A DNA stretch of 64,000 bases, from assembly GCA_028293125.1 (NCBI GenBank), contig JAQGPJ010000038.1, positions 1-64,000 of the forward strand. The letters run 5' to 3'. Position 1 is the first letter of the stretch. Every line of letters starts with the position of its first letter. Of the stretch, positions 1 to 7,990 are shown one piece after another. This DNA comes from Verrucomicrobiales bacterium. GTDB taxonomy: Bacteria > Verrucomicrobiota > Verrucomicrobiia > Verrucomicrobiales > V1-33. The notes under the pieces were generated by a model, which saw only the letters and a list, made by a program, of their open reading frames with translations, did not search any database and was not told the origin of the DNA. The translations under genes were made by a program, and so were the position numbers.

Positions 1-111
1 CTGCGGATCAAGGAATGGCGCGGAATCGCCACGCGTTACGCAAAGCGTGCGGCCTCGTATCTGGCCGCCGTCCAGTTCCGTTGCGCCATTTTATGGGCTG
101 CTATCTCATGA
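1..111 (+). pseudogene. C-terminal end of an IS5-family transposase (cut by window edge)
   Basis: Frame 1 is open from the first base to a TGA at 109-111 and encodes 36 residues containing RIKEWRGIATRYAKR, then SYLAAVQFR and a final ILWAAIS. This matches the conserved end of IS5-type DDE transposases, where a 'R..k..R.IATRYdK' motif follows the catalytic glutamate. Only the end is inside the window, so it cannot be said whether the element is intact. No cargo gene is visible. Confidence 0.7.
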
Positions 112-121
112 CGACACACTC
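1..121 (+). mobile_element. Right end of an IS5-like insertion sequence, partial
   Basis: After the transposase stop, the sequence ATGACGACACACTC (about 108-121) is followed by TAG at 122-124. IS5 elements of the IS427 group end close to the transposase stop and duplicate a TNA target, so this would fit a right terminal repeat plus target duplication. The left end lies outside the window, so the inverted-repeat assignment is inferred. Confidence 0.45.
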
Positions 122-220
122 TAGGCAGCCAAGGAGAAAGGGAAGGGAAAAAAGGAGGGAATTGCAGGAGTTTTTGGGCCGTCGGCCTTTGGAACGTTGT
201 CCCCCGGGAAGCTTCAGGCA

Positions 221-254
221 TAAAAAGGCCCCGGAAGCTGAAGACCTCCGGGGC
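221..254 (-). terminator. Rho-independent terminator of the PEP-CTERM gene
   Basis: GCCCCGGA (228-235) pairs perfectly with TCCGGGGC (247-254) across an 11-base loop. Read on the minus strand the stem is followed by CTTTTTATG. It lies 60 bases after the stop of the minus-strand PEP-CTERM gene. Confidence 0.8.
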
Positions 255-312
255 GGAAAACCAAAACAATCCTGCTGGAATCCATCCAGCCGGGCGAAGT
301 GAAACGGGCGGA

Positions 313-984
313 TCAGTTCCGGCGGCGGCGGGCAAGCAGTCCCAGACCGGTCAGGCCGAGCAGGGCGGCGCTGCCGGTTTCCGGAACCACGGTGAGAACT
401 CCGCCGCCGACGGGGGTGCCGGCACTGCCGATCCCACCGCCGGACGTCTGGAGGATGGCATCACCGATCTGCATGCTGTTGGCACCGACCTCGTTCTTCA
501 CGGTGGGGAAGACGAGCAGATAGGTGTTGTAGGCGTTGGTGTTGGTGAAGGTGACCCCACCTCCGACGGTCAGACGCTCCGCAGGCAGGCTCAGCGTTCC
601 TCCGGCAATCTGCGTGAAGCTGGCCGAGACATCCAAAGTGGAGCCTGCCACGTCGCTGACGATTGCAGAATTGCTTCCAAGGAGAATGTAGGAAGCCGGA
701 TCGCGGTCCACGGCGTCATTGGCCGTGGTGAAATTGATACCGGTGACGACGGTTCCCGCTGTGGAGGGAGTGAACACGAGGCCGGTGTTCAGTTTGGCGA
801 AATTGAGGTATTTGGTGCCGGGAGTGCCATCCACTCCGAAAGCGGGGGCTTCCCCGGCCGGCCAGTTGTTGGTGCCGCCAGTGGTTCCGGCGGTGCCGAT
901 GGTGAACAGCACCTGCGCTTTGGCTTCCTGAAGGGAAGCTGCAGCGAGTGCCAGACCCGCAAAAAGGATGGGTTTCAATGTCAT
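313..984 (-). CDS. PEP-CTERM sorting domain protein
   Basis: A secreted protein of 223 residues with unknown biochemical role. A signal peptide (about residues 1-23, ending in AKA) is followed by a beta-rich, Gly/Thr/Ala-rich body of low complexity. The C-terminus has the full sorting signal: VPETG, a hydrophobic helix (ALLGLTGLGLL) and an ARRRRN tail. PEP-CTERM proteins are processed by an exosortase/archaeosortase and are usually linked to extracellular polysaccharide or surface display. No exosortase is encoded in this window. The gene is monocistronic, with its own terminator downstream and a 389-base gap upstream. The VPE variant of the PEP motif is common. Confidence 0.85.
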   Translation of the reverse strand: MTLKPILFAGLALAAASLQEAKAQVLFTIGTAGTTGGTNNWPAGEAPAFGVDGTPGTKYLNFAKLNTGLVFTPSTAGTVVTGINFTTANDAVDRDPASYILLGSNSAIVSDVAGSTLDVSASFTQIAGGTLSLPAERLTVGGGVTFTNTNAYNTYLLVFPTVKNEVGANSMQIGDAILQTSGGGIGSAGTPVGGGVLTVVPETGSAALLGLTGLGLLARRRRN

Positions 985-1373
985 AATGGTTTGGAGAAGG
1001 GTGACGGTAAAGTTAGAGAATACCTCCGGACTTCGGGGAAACTCTTATGCAAACCGGGATGGCTGCAACTGTTTTTTCATTTAAGTCCAAGGTTTTACCG
1101 TATGGCCATCGGGGAAAGAGCTGTACTTTTAGAAGGTTAACCAGCATTTTTAAAATCCTTGGAGAAACAGGAGTTTCAGGACATCCGAGACAGGGCTTTA
1201 ATTCTTCATAAAAGGATATTTTTGGAGCCGCTCCCATGCTGCCGATGACGTATTGTGGAAAGGCGGACTCCTCTCAAAAACAAAAAGCCGGAGCCGCCTC
1301 CAGGGGGCGGCTCCGGCATTTTTGCAGATTTGAATTGGGAGCACCGGCGGAAGGCCCCGGTTTCCGGCTCCGC
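985..1373. other. Intergenic region, upstream of the PEP-CTERM gene and downstream of sodA
   Basis: The stretch holds the sodA terminator (1281-1325) and, from about 1000 to 1240, AT-richer sequence that presumably contains the PEP-CTERM promoter. A 74-codon minus-strand reading frame exists here but has no recognisable features. I see no RNA gene. Confidence 0.5.
1281..1325 (-). terminator. Strong rho-independent terminator after sodA, possibly bidirectional
   Basis: GCCGGAGCCGCC (1287-1298) pairs with GGCGGCTCCGGC (1306-1317) as a perfect 12-bp stem with a 7-base loop. A-runs on the left and TTTTT on the right give a U-tract on both strands. It lies 49 bases after the sodA stop. Confidence 0.85.
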
Positions 1374-1976
<603 letters not shown>

Positions 1977-2131
1977 AGGTTTCGGATGGATAGGGGTGGT
2001 GAGGTTTCAGCCATCCGCCCAGTGAAGTCACTGTTCGGAAGGCCGCCTGGACCCGGAGCCGGAAGCGCCGGGATTCCAGTATTACTGGAAACGTGGTCCT
2101 GACGGATGCAAGAAGCGTTTTGCGGGGAGGC

Positions 2132-2626
2132 TCAAAAACCGGCGGTATCAGCAATCCGGCCCGGGGTGTAGCCAGAGGGGATTTCGATGTCCGGATTCTG
2201 AATGCCGGTGAGCCGCCAGCTCCATGGGGTCCAGGAGGCGCGCTTCCAGATGAAGCGGGTGTTTTTCAGGGTGGCGGCCTGGGTTTGCATGCTTTCAGCA
2301 GCGGGTCCCTGGCCTTTGACCGTCAGCAGGGTCTCCACCACGCCGTTGTCCGCGTCGATGTGCGGTTCGCGGGCGGTGATCTCCAGAACCGGGGCCAAAG
2401 TCCGCAGATCCTGAAGGATGCCCGGCCAGTCTTTGGACTGGAACCCCCACTGATCGGAGTAGTTGGGATCGAGGAGCTTCCCAACCGTCTCCGCATTTTT
2501 GGAGGCAATGGCGGACAGCAGCCGGTTCTGCGAGGCCGCCAACTGCCGGGACGGGCTCAAAAAATGGAAGGCCACATAGATCAGGGCTGGCAGCAGAGCG
2601 AGCAGGATAAAGGTGCGTCGGGACAT
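2132..2626 (-). CDS. Small membrane-anchored protein, NTF2/SnoaL-like fold suspected
   Basis: A protein of 164 residues with one N-terminal membrane segment (about 6-23) and an exported domain. The segment SQNRLLSAIASKNAET, followed by a Tyr-x-Asp-x-Trp-Gly motif, resembles the start of NTF2/SnoaL-like small alpha+beta domains found in many uncharacterised verrucomicrobial proteins. No catalytic residues can be named. The start codon at 2626 is an ATG directly before the basic n-region MSRR. It lies downstream of, and on the same strand as, the DUF6807 gene (150-base gap). Function is unknown; the fold is inferred from the pattern only. Confidence 0.7.
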   Translation of the reverse strand: MSRRTFILLALLPALIYVAFHFLSPSRQLAASQNRLLSAIASKNAETVGKLLDPNYSDQWGFQSKDWPGILQDLRTLAPVLEITAREPHIDADNGVVETLLTVKGQGPAAESMQTQAATLKNTRFIWKRASWTPWSWRLTGIQNPDIEIPSGYTPGRIADTAGF

Positions 2627-2775
2627 AAAGGGGGGTGGGATTCAGGACCGAGTATCCGCATGGATGCGGTCCATGAAAGAGAATTCCGGAAGCCCAGCAG
2701 TGCCAACCGCCGGCTTCCATGGACAGGATGGCACTATCTATCTCCGCCCTGCGCCGCCCAGGCGGTGCCGATCTC

Positions 2776-3735
2776 CTATTTATCCCATTCCGCAGCCACT
2801 TGGTTCAGCAGTTCCGTGGGCACCGCGCCATCAAAGGTCACCACCCGGTAGCGCAGGCGCAGCGGCTCCCCGGCTTTCACCGTCACCGGGCCCGGCGCGG
2901 TGATGCAGGGATTCAGCATCCCGATACCGGTCACGATATGCCAGAGCGTCTTTGGATTGCCGGGATGATTCACAATGGCGGCTCCGGCTTTGGTTCCGTC
3001 CTTCAGCGCCAGCTCCAGGGCATACCAGGGTTTGGAGGGCCAGTCGTTCTCCGGCTTCAGGTGGGAGGGTGGCGGCAGCTTCACAGGCCCGGCGGGGTCC
3101 GCGGCGGTGATGGCGGCATCCTTCCGGGTACGCACCACAAAGCCGCTGAAGGCGTGCCGCGGCAGGGTGACATCCGTGGCGGTTTCGAATCTCCAGTCCA
3201 AATCAAGAACCCTGCCGCCGCTGCGGAAGGTCACTGTGGTCCGCAGATTTTCCCTCACCAGCGCCGTGCCGCCGGCCAGCCAGTCATTTTTCACGGTGAA
3301 GGTGGCGCTGTCCCCGGTGGCGGAGACGGATTCCACGGCCGCATTGCGGATCATCCGGTTCTCCAAGGGCGCATATTGTCCCCAACCCCAGAAATCCGCC
3401 GCATCCGCAGCGTCCCGCACCTCCAGCCAGGCGCAGAAGGCCCCGCGATGGTGCGGATGGTCATCCGGTCCCACATCCGTCAGCACCACGCCGGACGGTG
3501 TGGTCAGGGGGTGGAAATAACAGGCGCTGGGGGAAATGGATTTTGAGTCTGTTGCCTCTGTTGGCTTCGTAAGCAGATACCGGAGGACTGTTTTCTTTTG
3601 GAACACCACCTCCACCGCTTTGCCGTCCGCCGTGATGGAGACATCGTCGGCGGAGGCGGACTGTGCGGATTCCGCGCGGGCCGGGGAAAAGCTTAGTGCC
3701 AGAAGGGCGAACGAAGGAATGAGGCGGTAAAACAT
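2776..3735 (-). CDS. Secreted DUF6807 (PmoA-like) family protein
   Basis: A protein of 319 residues from the ATG at 3735, which begins a clean signal peptide (MFYRLIP... ending SPARA). A GTG eight codons upstream is possible but spoils the signal. The diagnostic motif DHPHHRG followed by a Trp-rich stretch (DFWGWGQ) is typical of DUF6807, often labelled 'PmoA family' although unrelated to methane monooxygenase activity. Such proteins are frequent next to sugar-utilisation and oxidoreductase genes in Planctomycetes, Verrucomicrobia and Bacteroidetes, and probably bind or act on carbohydrate. A second member lies at 36669-37703. Confidence 0.85.
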   Translation of the reverse strand: MFYRLIPSFALLALSFSPARAESAQSASADDVSITADGKAVEVVFQKKTVLRYLLTKPTEATDSKSISPSACYFHPLTTPSGVVLTDVGPDDHPHHRGAFCAWLEVRDAADAADFWGWGQYAPLENRMIRNAAVESVSATGDSATFTVKNDWLAGGTALVRENLRTTVTFRSGGRVLDLDWRFETATDVTLPRHAFSGFVVRTRKDAAITAADPAGPVKLPPPSHLKPENDWPSKPWYALELALKDGTKAGAAIVNHPGNPKTLWHIVTGIGMLNPCITAPGPVTVKAGEPLRLRYRVVTFDGAVPTELLNQVAAEWDK

Positions 3736-3866
3736 GGCGGCGGAAGGGTGGGGCTGCACAGCGGCGGTGATGAATGACCGTCAACCTACCAAACGCTGCG
3801 GCCTGCACCGGGGTATCGGCAAAATCACGGCTGTGCACGCCCCGCCGCCTCCTTGGACCGGATGAA

Positions 3867-6674
3867 CTATTCCGCCGGCAGCGGCTCCTTGTATTCCACC
3901 GACTCCACAAAATTGAAGTTCCCTTTGGCCACAGCCAGCGGGCTCAGATCCACGTTCAGTTTGCCCCGGTTCATCAGCTCCACAGACTCCATGATGCGCT
4001 TGGCGATGGGCGCGCTGGTGCTGCCGCCGGCTTTTCCGTTGGCAACCAAAATGGCAAAGGCAAAGCGGGGTTTTTCAAATGGTGCGAATCCGATGAACCA
4101 CGTATGGTTGTCGCCGATCCACTGCTTGCTTCCGGGCTTTACGCGCCAAGCCTGTGCGGTTCCGGTCTTGCCAGCCATGGTTATAAGGGAGCTGCGGGCT
4201 AGCTTGCCGGTGGCCCCCTCATCATTGACCGTTTTCCACATGCCCTCCCGTATGGCTTCCAATGTCTCGGCGGGAGTGCCTTCGGCCAAGAGGTCATGTT
4301 CCAATTCAGCAGTGGGCGACTGCCATTCGCCTTTTACCAGACTTTTGCTGACAATGTGCTGCTTCCAGATTTTTCCATCATTGGCCACCGCCGCCGCCAC
4401 CGTGGCCATCTGCAGGGGAGTGGCCTGCACCTCTCCCTGACCAATGGCGGCGTTGGCGGTTTTGGCGGAAGTCCAGGGTCCCCCGTTCTGTGTTGTCCAC
4501 CAGGCAGGCGAGGGCATGAAACTGGTGTTTATACTCTGATCCAGACCGGAGTTGGAGGGCAGTCCTATTCCGAGTTTTCCCGCCACCGTCACGATTGAAT
4601 CAATCCCCGCGGCATTCCCCGCCTGATAGAACCAGCAGTTGCACGAGCATTTCAGGGCGTCGCTCAGTCCCAGGGTGCCATGCGGGGCGACATGCTGCTT
4701 CACCGTCCAGCAGGCAAACGGCCGTCCGCCATAGGTCACTGTGCCGGAACAGTTGAAGCTTTTGCGCCATTGGTCGGAATCCCCGGCTGCGATGGATGTG
4801 ACCAGTTTAAAGGTTGAGCCAGGTGGTCTGCCGGCCAGAGCCCGATTCATCAGCGGCTGCGTGGCGTCGCTGTTCAGTTCGCTCCAGTCGGATTGCTCCC
4901 CGAAAGGCACCATCTGGTTGGGATCGAAATCCGGCACACTGGCCATGGCGAGGATGTCCCCGTTGGCCACATCCAGCACCACCGCCGCCCCGCGTCCAAT
5001 GCCGGCGTCCCGCAGGGCATTCTCGCTGATCCGCTGAATGCGCGCATCCAAGGTCAGCGCCGCGGCGGGTTGGGCTTTGCCATCAGAGGCAGGAACTGCC
5101 TGAAGAGCGTCATCCAAAGTTTTTTCCACTCCAGAAAGGACCTTGGTTTGAACAGTTTTGCTCTTCTCCGCACGGCTCCCGGCCTTGCTCCGGTTTTGAG
5201 TGGTTTCCTCCCTGCGGTTCAGCGCCGCATATCCCAAAACATGGCTGGCTGAGGCGCCAAGCGGGTATTGCCGGATTTCGTTGGCCCCAGTTTCACCAGC
5301 GTCCGGCAAATCCTTGCGGATGGATTCCGCCAGGACTACTCCATTCCGGTCTGTAATGGTTCCGCGCATCACCGGCACCGCGGCGTTCACCGCAGGTGCA
5401 GCCGTTTCCGGTGCTTGATTGGATGACGCGTCAGGGCGCGGCGCGGGGCTGTCCTCAGGCTTGAGAGTGGACTCGGCAGGCTGGGACTTTTTGGAATTCG
5501 TAGTTTGGGCAGGTGGATCCGTGGAAGCTTGGGTAAATGGAAGGGGAGTCTGACTTTCCGCGCGCTGCGGCACCAGCAGGAAAGGTGCCGCCGCCGCCAT
5601 CAGCAGCAAAGGAAGCACCGCCGCGGCCTGCACCCGCTGGGGCGGGCGGCCCGGCTCCAGCAGGCGCTGCACGCGGGCCAGAATCTGCCCGCCGCCCGCA
5701 GCCGGGGCCAGGGCGGCGGTATGCTGCAGCTGCAGTTCCGCCAGCCGGGCCAATGCCTGGGCTCCGGCGCGGCGGTTGCCGGTGATGCGCATGGCGGCAT
5801 CGTCGCAGGCCTGCTCGCGCTCGAAGCTCATGCGGCGGCTGACCCACCAGACCGCCGGGTGGAAGAAGAGGACCGTCTCCGCCAGGGATTGCAGCAGGCC
5901 TGTCAGAAAGTCCTGCCGCCGGAGGTGCGCGAACTCGTGGGCCAGCACAAAGTCCAGCTCCCTCGGCGAAAGCCCTGCCAGAGCAGAGGCCGGCAGCAGC
6001 AGCACCGGTCGCAGCACGCCCGCCACCGCCGGGGAGATCAGCCTCCCCGTGATTTTCACCAAAGGCGCGCGGCGCAGCCCGCAGTTCCGCGCCATCCGCT
6101 CCACCTGATTCAGCAGAGCCCCCGCCGCTCTCTCCGCGCGGTGAATCAGCCGGAAGGTTCCCCACAGCCCGCAGAGCCTCCAGACCCCCATCAGCGCCGC
6201 GCCGCCCAGCCACAGTCCGCCCAGCCAGTGCTGCCATAACGGAGCGGATGCTGTCTCCCGTTTGGAAGTCCTGCCATAAATGGCGGACTCATCCTCGATG
6301 AAGAGGCCTGTTCCGGGCCGCAAAGCCGGGTGTCCGGCCATGACGTCCAACTGTGGATTCTCCAAGCCTGACAAATCAGCACCGTCCGGGAAATCGGTCA
6401 CGGTCACCGCCTCCGGCAGCGTCAGGGTTCTGGGACCGGCATTCACCGGCACCGGCAGATACTGCCAAGTGATCACCGGAGCCGCCGCCATCAGCAGCAG
6501 GGCCACGCCGCAGAGCGCGTGCCGCAGCTCCGCCGTGCCCCGGCGGCAGATCAGCAGAAGCAACTGGAGTCCGGCCCCGATGGCCGCCCCCTGCCATAAA
6601 AAGTGCAGCGCGCACCAGCCAAGACGGTCGGTCAGGGACGCGGGTATGCTTGAAAACAAAGCGGTGAGGCTCAT
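3867..6674 (-). CDS. BlaR1/MecR1-like M56 sensor protease fused to a penicillin-binding transpeptidase
   Basis: A membrane protein of 935 residues that would sense beta-lactam or peptidoglycan stress and relieve repression by the BlaI protein encoded upstream. The N-terminal half has four likely membrane helices (about 18-44, 50-70, 150-175, 350-368) and the M56 zinc motif HEFAH at 246-250. A Pro/Ser/Thr-rich linker (about 372-433) follows. The C-terminal half is a PBP module: a dimerisation-like segment starting RGTITDRNG (437-445), the active-site tetrad STFK (620-623), SCN (677-679) and KTG (836-838). BlaR1 sensors are normally about 600 residues with a class D beta-lactamase-like domain. 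This one is much longer and looks like a full class B PBP. The start at 6674 (MSLTALF) was chosen because upstream codons in this frame are the shadow of blaI. It is 55 bases after the blaI stop, so it is probably co-transcribed. Confidence 0.9.
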   Translation of the reverse strand: MSLTALFSSIPASLTDRLGWCALHFLWQGAAIGAGLQLLLLICRRGTAELRHALCGVALLLMAAAPVITWQYLPVPVNAGPRTLTLPEAVTVTDFPDGADLSGLENPQLDVMAGHPALRPGTGLFIEDESAIYGRTSKRETASAPLWQHWLGGLWLGGAALMGVWRLCGLWGTFRLIHRAERAAGALLNQVERMARNCGLRRAPLVKITGRLISPAVAGVLRPVLLLPASALAGLSPRELDFVLAHEFAHLRRQDFLTGLLQSLAETVLFFHPAVWWVSRRMSFEREQACDDAAMRITGNRRAGAQALARLAELQLQHTAALAPAAGGGQILARVQRLLEPGRPPQRVQAAAVLPLLLMAAAAPFLLVPQRAESQTPLPFTQASTDPPAQTTNSKKSQPAESTLKPEDSPAPRPDASSNQAPETAAPAVNAAVPVMRGTITDRNGVVLAESIRKDLPDAGETGANEIRQYPLGASASHVLGYAALNRREETTQNRSKAGSRAEKSKTVQTKVLSGVEKTLDDALQAVPASDGKAQPAAALTLDARIQRISENALRDAGIGRGAAVVLDVANGDILAMASVPDFDPNQMVPFGEQSDWSELNSDATQPLMNRALAGRPPGSTFKLVTSIAAGDSDQWRKSFNCSGTVTYGGRPFACWTVKQHVAPHGTLGLSDALKCSCNCWFYQAGNAAGIDSIVTVAGKLGIGLPSNSGLDQSINTSFMPSPAWWTTQNGGPWTSAKTANAAIGQGEVQATPLQMATVAAAVANDGKIWKQHIVSKSLVKGEWQSPTAELEHDLLAEGTPAETLEAIREGMWKTVNDEGATGKLARSSLITMAGKTGTAQAWRVKPGSKQWIGDNHTWFIGFAPFEKPRFAFAILVANGKAGGSTSAPIAKRIMESVELMNRGKLNVDLSPLAVAKGNFNFVESVEYKEPLPAE

Positions 6675-6729
6675 GGTGGATATTGGGTTGGAAACAGGAG
6701 AAGGAAAAAAAATCAGGCATTCCCGGCGG

Positions 6730-7125
6730 TCAGTCCCCGCGCTCCAAGGCGTCCAGCGTGCGGCGGATTTCAGAGATCTCCTCCGGCGTGACCTTGCCGG
6801 AGCCCAGCGCCTGCTGCACCAGCGCCTGGGTGGACCCGGCGAACAGCCGCTGCACCAGATCCTTGACCATGGACCGCTGCATCTTCTCCGGCGGCGCGGC
6901 GGCGCGGTAAATGTGGGTGCGGGCGGACTCATCGCGCCGGACCAGCCCCTTCTCGGTCATGATCTGGAGGAACTTCAGGACGGTGGTGTAAACCTGCGGT
7001 TTACGGCGGCTCAGGTCCTCATGCACCTCCCTCACCGTGGCCTGCCCCTTGTCCCAGAGGACCCGCAGGATGGTGAGCTCGGCATCGGTCGGTCGCAGCG
7101 GGGAAGTCGTTTTTTTGGCGGACAT
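6730..7125 (-). CDS. blaI: BlaI/MecI family transcriptional repressor
   Basis: A winged-helix repressor of 131 residues. The N-terminal part (about residues 8-75) contains LRPTDAELTILRVLW and the recognition region REVHEDLSRRKPQVYTT, both characteristic of BlaI/MecI/CopY. The C-terminal part is the dimerisation helix pair (VQRLFAG..., EEISEIRRTLDALE). BlaI is cleaved when the membrane protease is activated. The start at 7125 (MSAKK) is preferred over the ATG at 7146, because a good promoter -10 box lies at 7132-7137 and places the transcript start at or next to this ATG, giving a leaderless mRNA. The ATG at 7146 would lie inside the operator. It heads an operon with the M56-PBP gene. Confidence 0.93.
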   Translation of the reverse strand: MSAKKTTSPLRPTDAELTILRVLWDKGQATVREVHEDLSRRKPQVYTTVLKFLQIMTEKGLVRRDESARTHIYRAAAPPEKMQRSMVKDLVQRLFAGSTQALVQQALGSGKVTPEEISEIRRTLDALERGD

Positions 7126-7131
7126 GCCGTG

Positions 7132-7159
7132 ATCATACGAAGTCATTCGTATTGATCAA
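7132..7159 (-). promoter_or_regulatory. blaI promoter, predicted leaderless
   Basis: On the minus strand TTGATC (complement of 7154-7159) and TATGAT (complement of 7132-7137) form -35 and -10 boxes separated by 16 bases. The ATG at 7125 begins seven bases after the -10 box, so transcription should begin at the start codon itself. No Shine-Dalgarno sequence is present before it, which agrees with a leaderless message. Confidence 0.65.
7137..7150. promoter_or_regulatory. Predicted BlaI operator 1 (ACGAA-N4-TTCGT)
   Basis: A perfect dyad ACGAA-GTCA-TTCGT, extended to ATACGAA/TTCGTAT at 7135-7152. It fills the spacer between the -35 and -10 boxes and overlaps the -10, a position where a bound repressor would block polymerase. 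Assignment to BlaI is by position and repetition. Confidence 0.65.
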
Positions 7160-7172
7160 CGAAAACTTTCGT
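7159..7172. promoter_or_regulatory. Predicted BlaI operator 2 (ACGAA-N4-TTCGT)
   Basis: A second perfect dyad, ACGAA-AACT-TTCGT, with the same half-sites and spacer as operator 1. It begins 22 bases from it (about two helical turns, so on the same face of the DNA) and abuts the -35 box. Paired operators are usual for bla and mec control regions. Confidence 0.65.
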
Positions 7173-7224
7173 GGATACGCGCAAAAAGAATCCAGCCACC
7201 GCTGATGCCGCCTGCTTACTCGGG

Positions 7225-7761
7225 TTATTTTCCTGTCGCCGGCTGTTCAGTTCCAGCAGGAACCGTCTCAAACCGCTTGGCGGCCACATTTTTCCGGGAA
7301 TGCGCGGGATCAAGGATCCGGCCGTTCATGGCCACATAAACGCCGGGCGGGAGGCATTGCACGGCGGCCACCGCGGCGCCGATATTGAACTCCGCATCGC
7401 TGACCCGGAACCGCGAGGGCTGCATGGAGCCGGTCAGCACGATGGTCCGCCCCTCCAGCCCGCGCAGGGCGAGGGCGGTTTCGATCATGGTGTCCGTCCC
7501 ATGAGTCACCACCACGCGGGGGCAGGGGTGGGCCGCGATCCGTTCGCGCACAGCCCCACGGTCCTCCGCCGTCATCTCCAGGCTGTCCTTCCTCACCACG
7601 GGCAGGATTTCATAACGGAGCGCGACATTCCCCTCCTCCAGGAGGATCCCCACCTGCGGCGGCCCCACCGCATACTCGCCTTTGGCGTCGAAATAGATCT
7701 TGTCGATGGTGCCGCCGCAGGTCACAAAAATCAGGTCGGGTGGAAGGGAGTCGTCGGGCAT
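7225..7761 (-). CDS. Single-domain asparaginase-like protein
   Basis: A protein of 178 residues covering only the N-terminal domain of L-asparaginases, which normally have about 330. The two nucleophile motifs are present: GGTID near the start and THGTDTM in the middle, followed by LTGSMQP. The C-terminal domain, which completes the active site between subunits, is absent, so activity on asparagine is uncertain. Short members of this kind occur as stand-alone genes in several phyla. The start at 7761 (MPDDS) was chosen because upstream codons in frame are not conserved-looking. It is divergent from the S46 peptidase gene and ends 100 bases before blaI. Confidence 0.8.
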   Translation of the reverse strand: MPDDSLPPDLIFVTCGGTIDKIYFDAKGEYAVGPPQVGILLEEGNVALRYEILPVVRKDSLEMTAEDRGAVRERIAAHPCPRVVVTHGTDTMIETALALRGLEGRTIVLTGSMQPSRFRVSDAEFNIGAAVAAVQCLPPGVYVAMNGRILDPAHSRKNVAAKRFETVPAGTEQPATGK

Positions 7762-7990
7762 CCGCCAGATTGATGCATGCTGCACGGGCCGTCCACTCCG
7801 GCTTTGCCGGCCTTCCGCGGCGCATCGGTTTATGATCCCGCCGCGGTCCCGCTTTATGGGAAAATCTGACCGTGCATCCACCCGCTATAATGTTGCGCGC
7901 CCCCGGATTTTCTCCCTATTGTCCGCCGGAGTCCGGGCCAGAATCCGACCGGGACCTCAAACCCCAGGCAAACTTTTTCTTTATTGCTTT

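Noticed and set aside
1013-1237. Minus-strand 74-codon frame in the AT-richer gap
   Set aside because: No ribosome site, no motif and an improbable composition; the region is better explained as upstream regulatory DNA.
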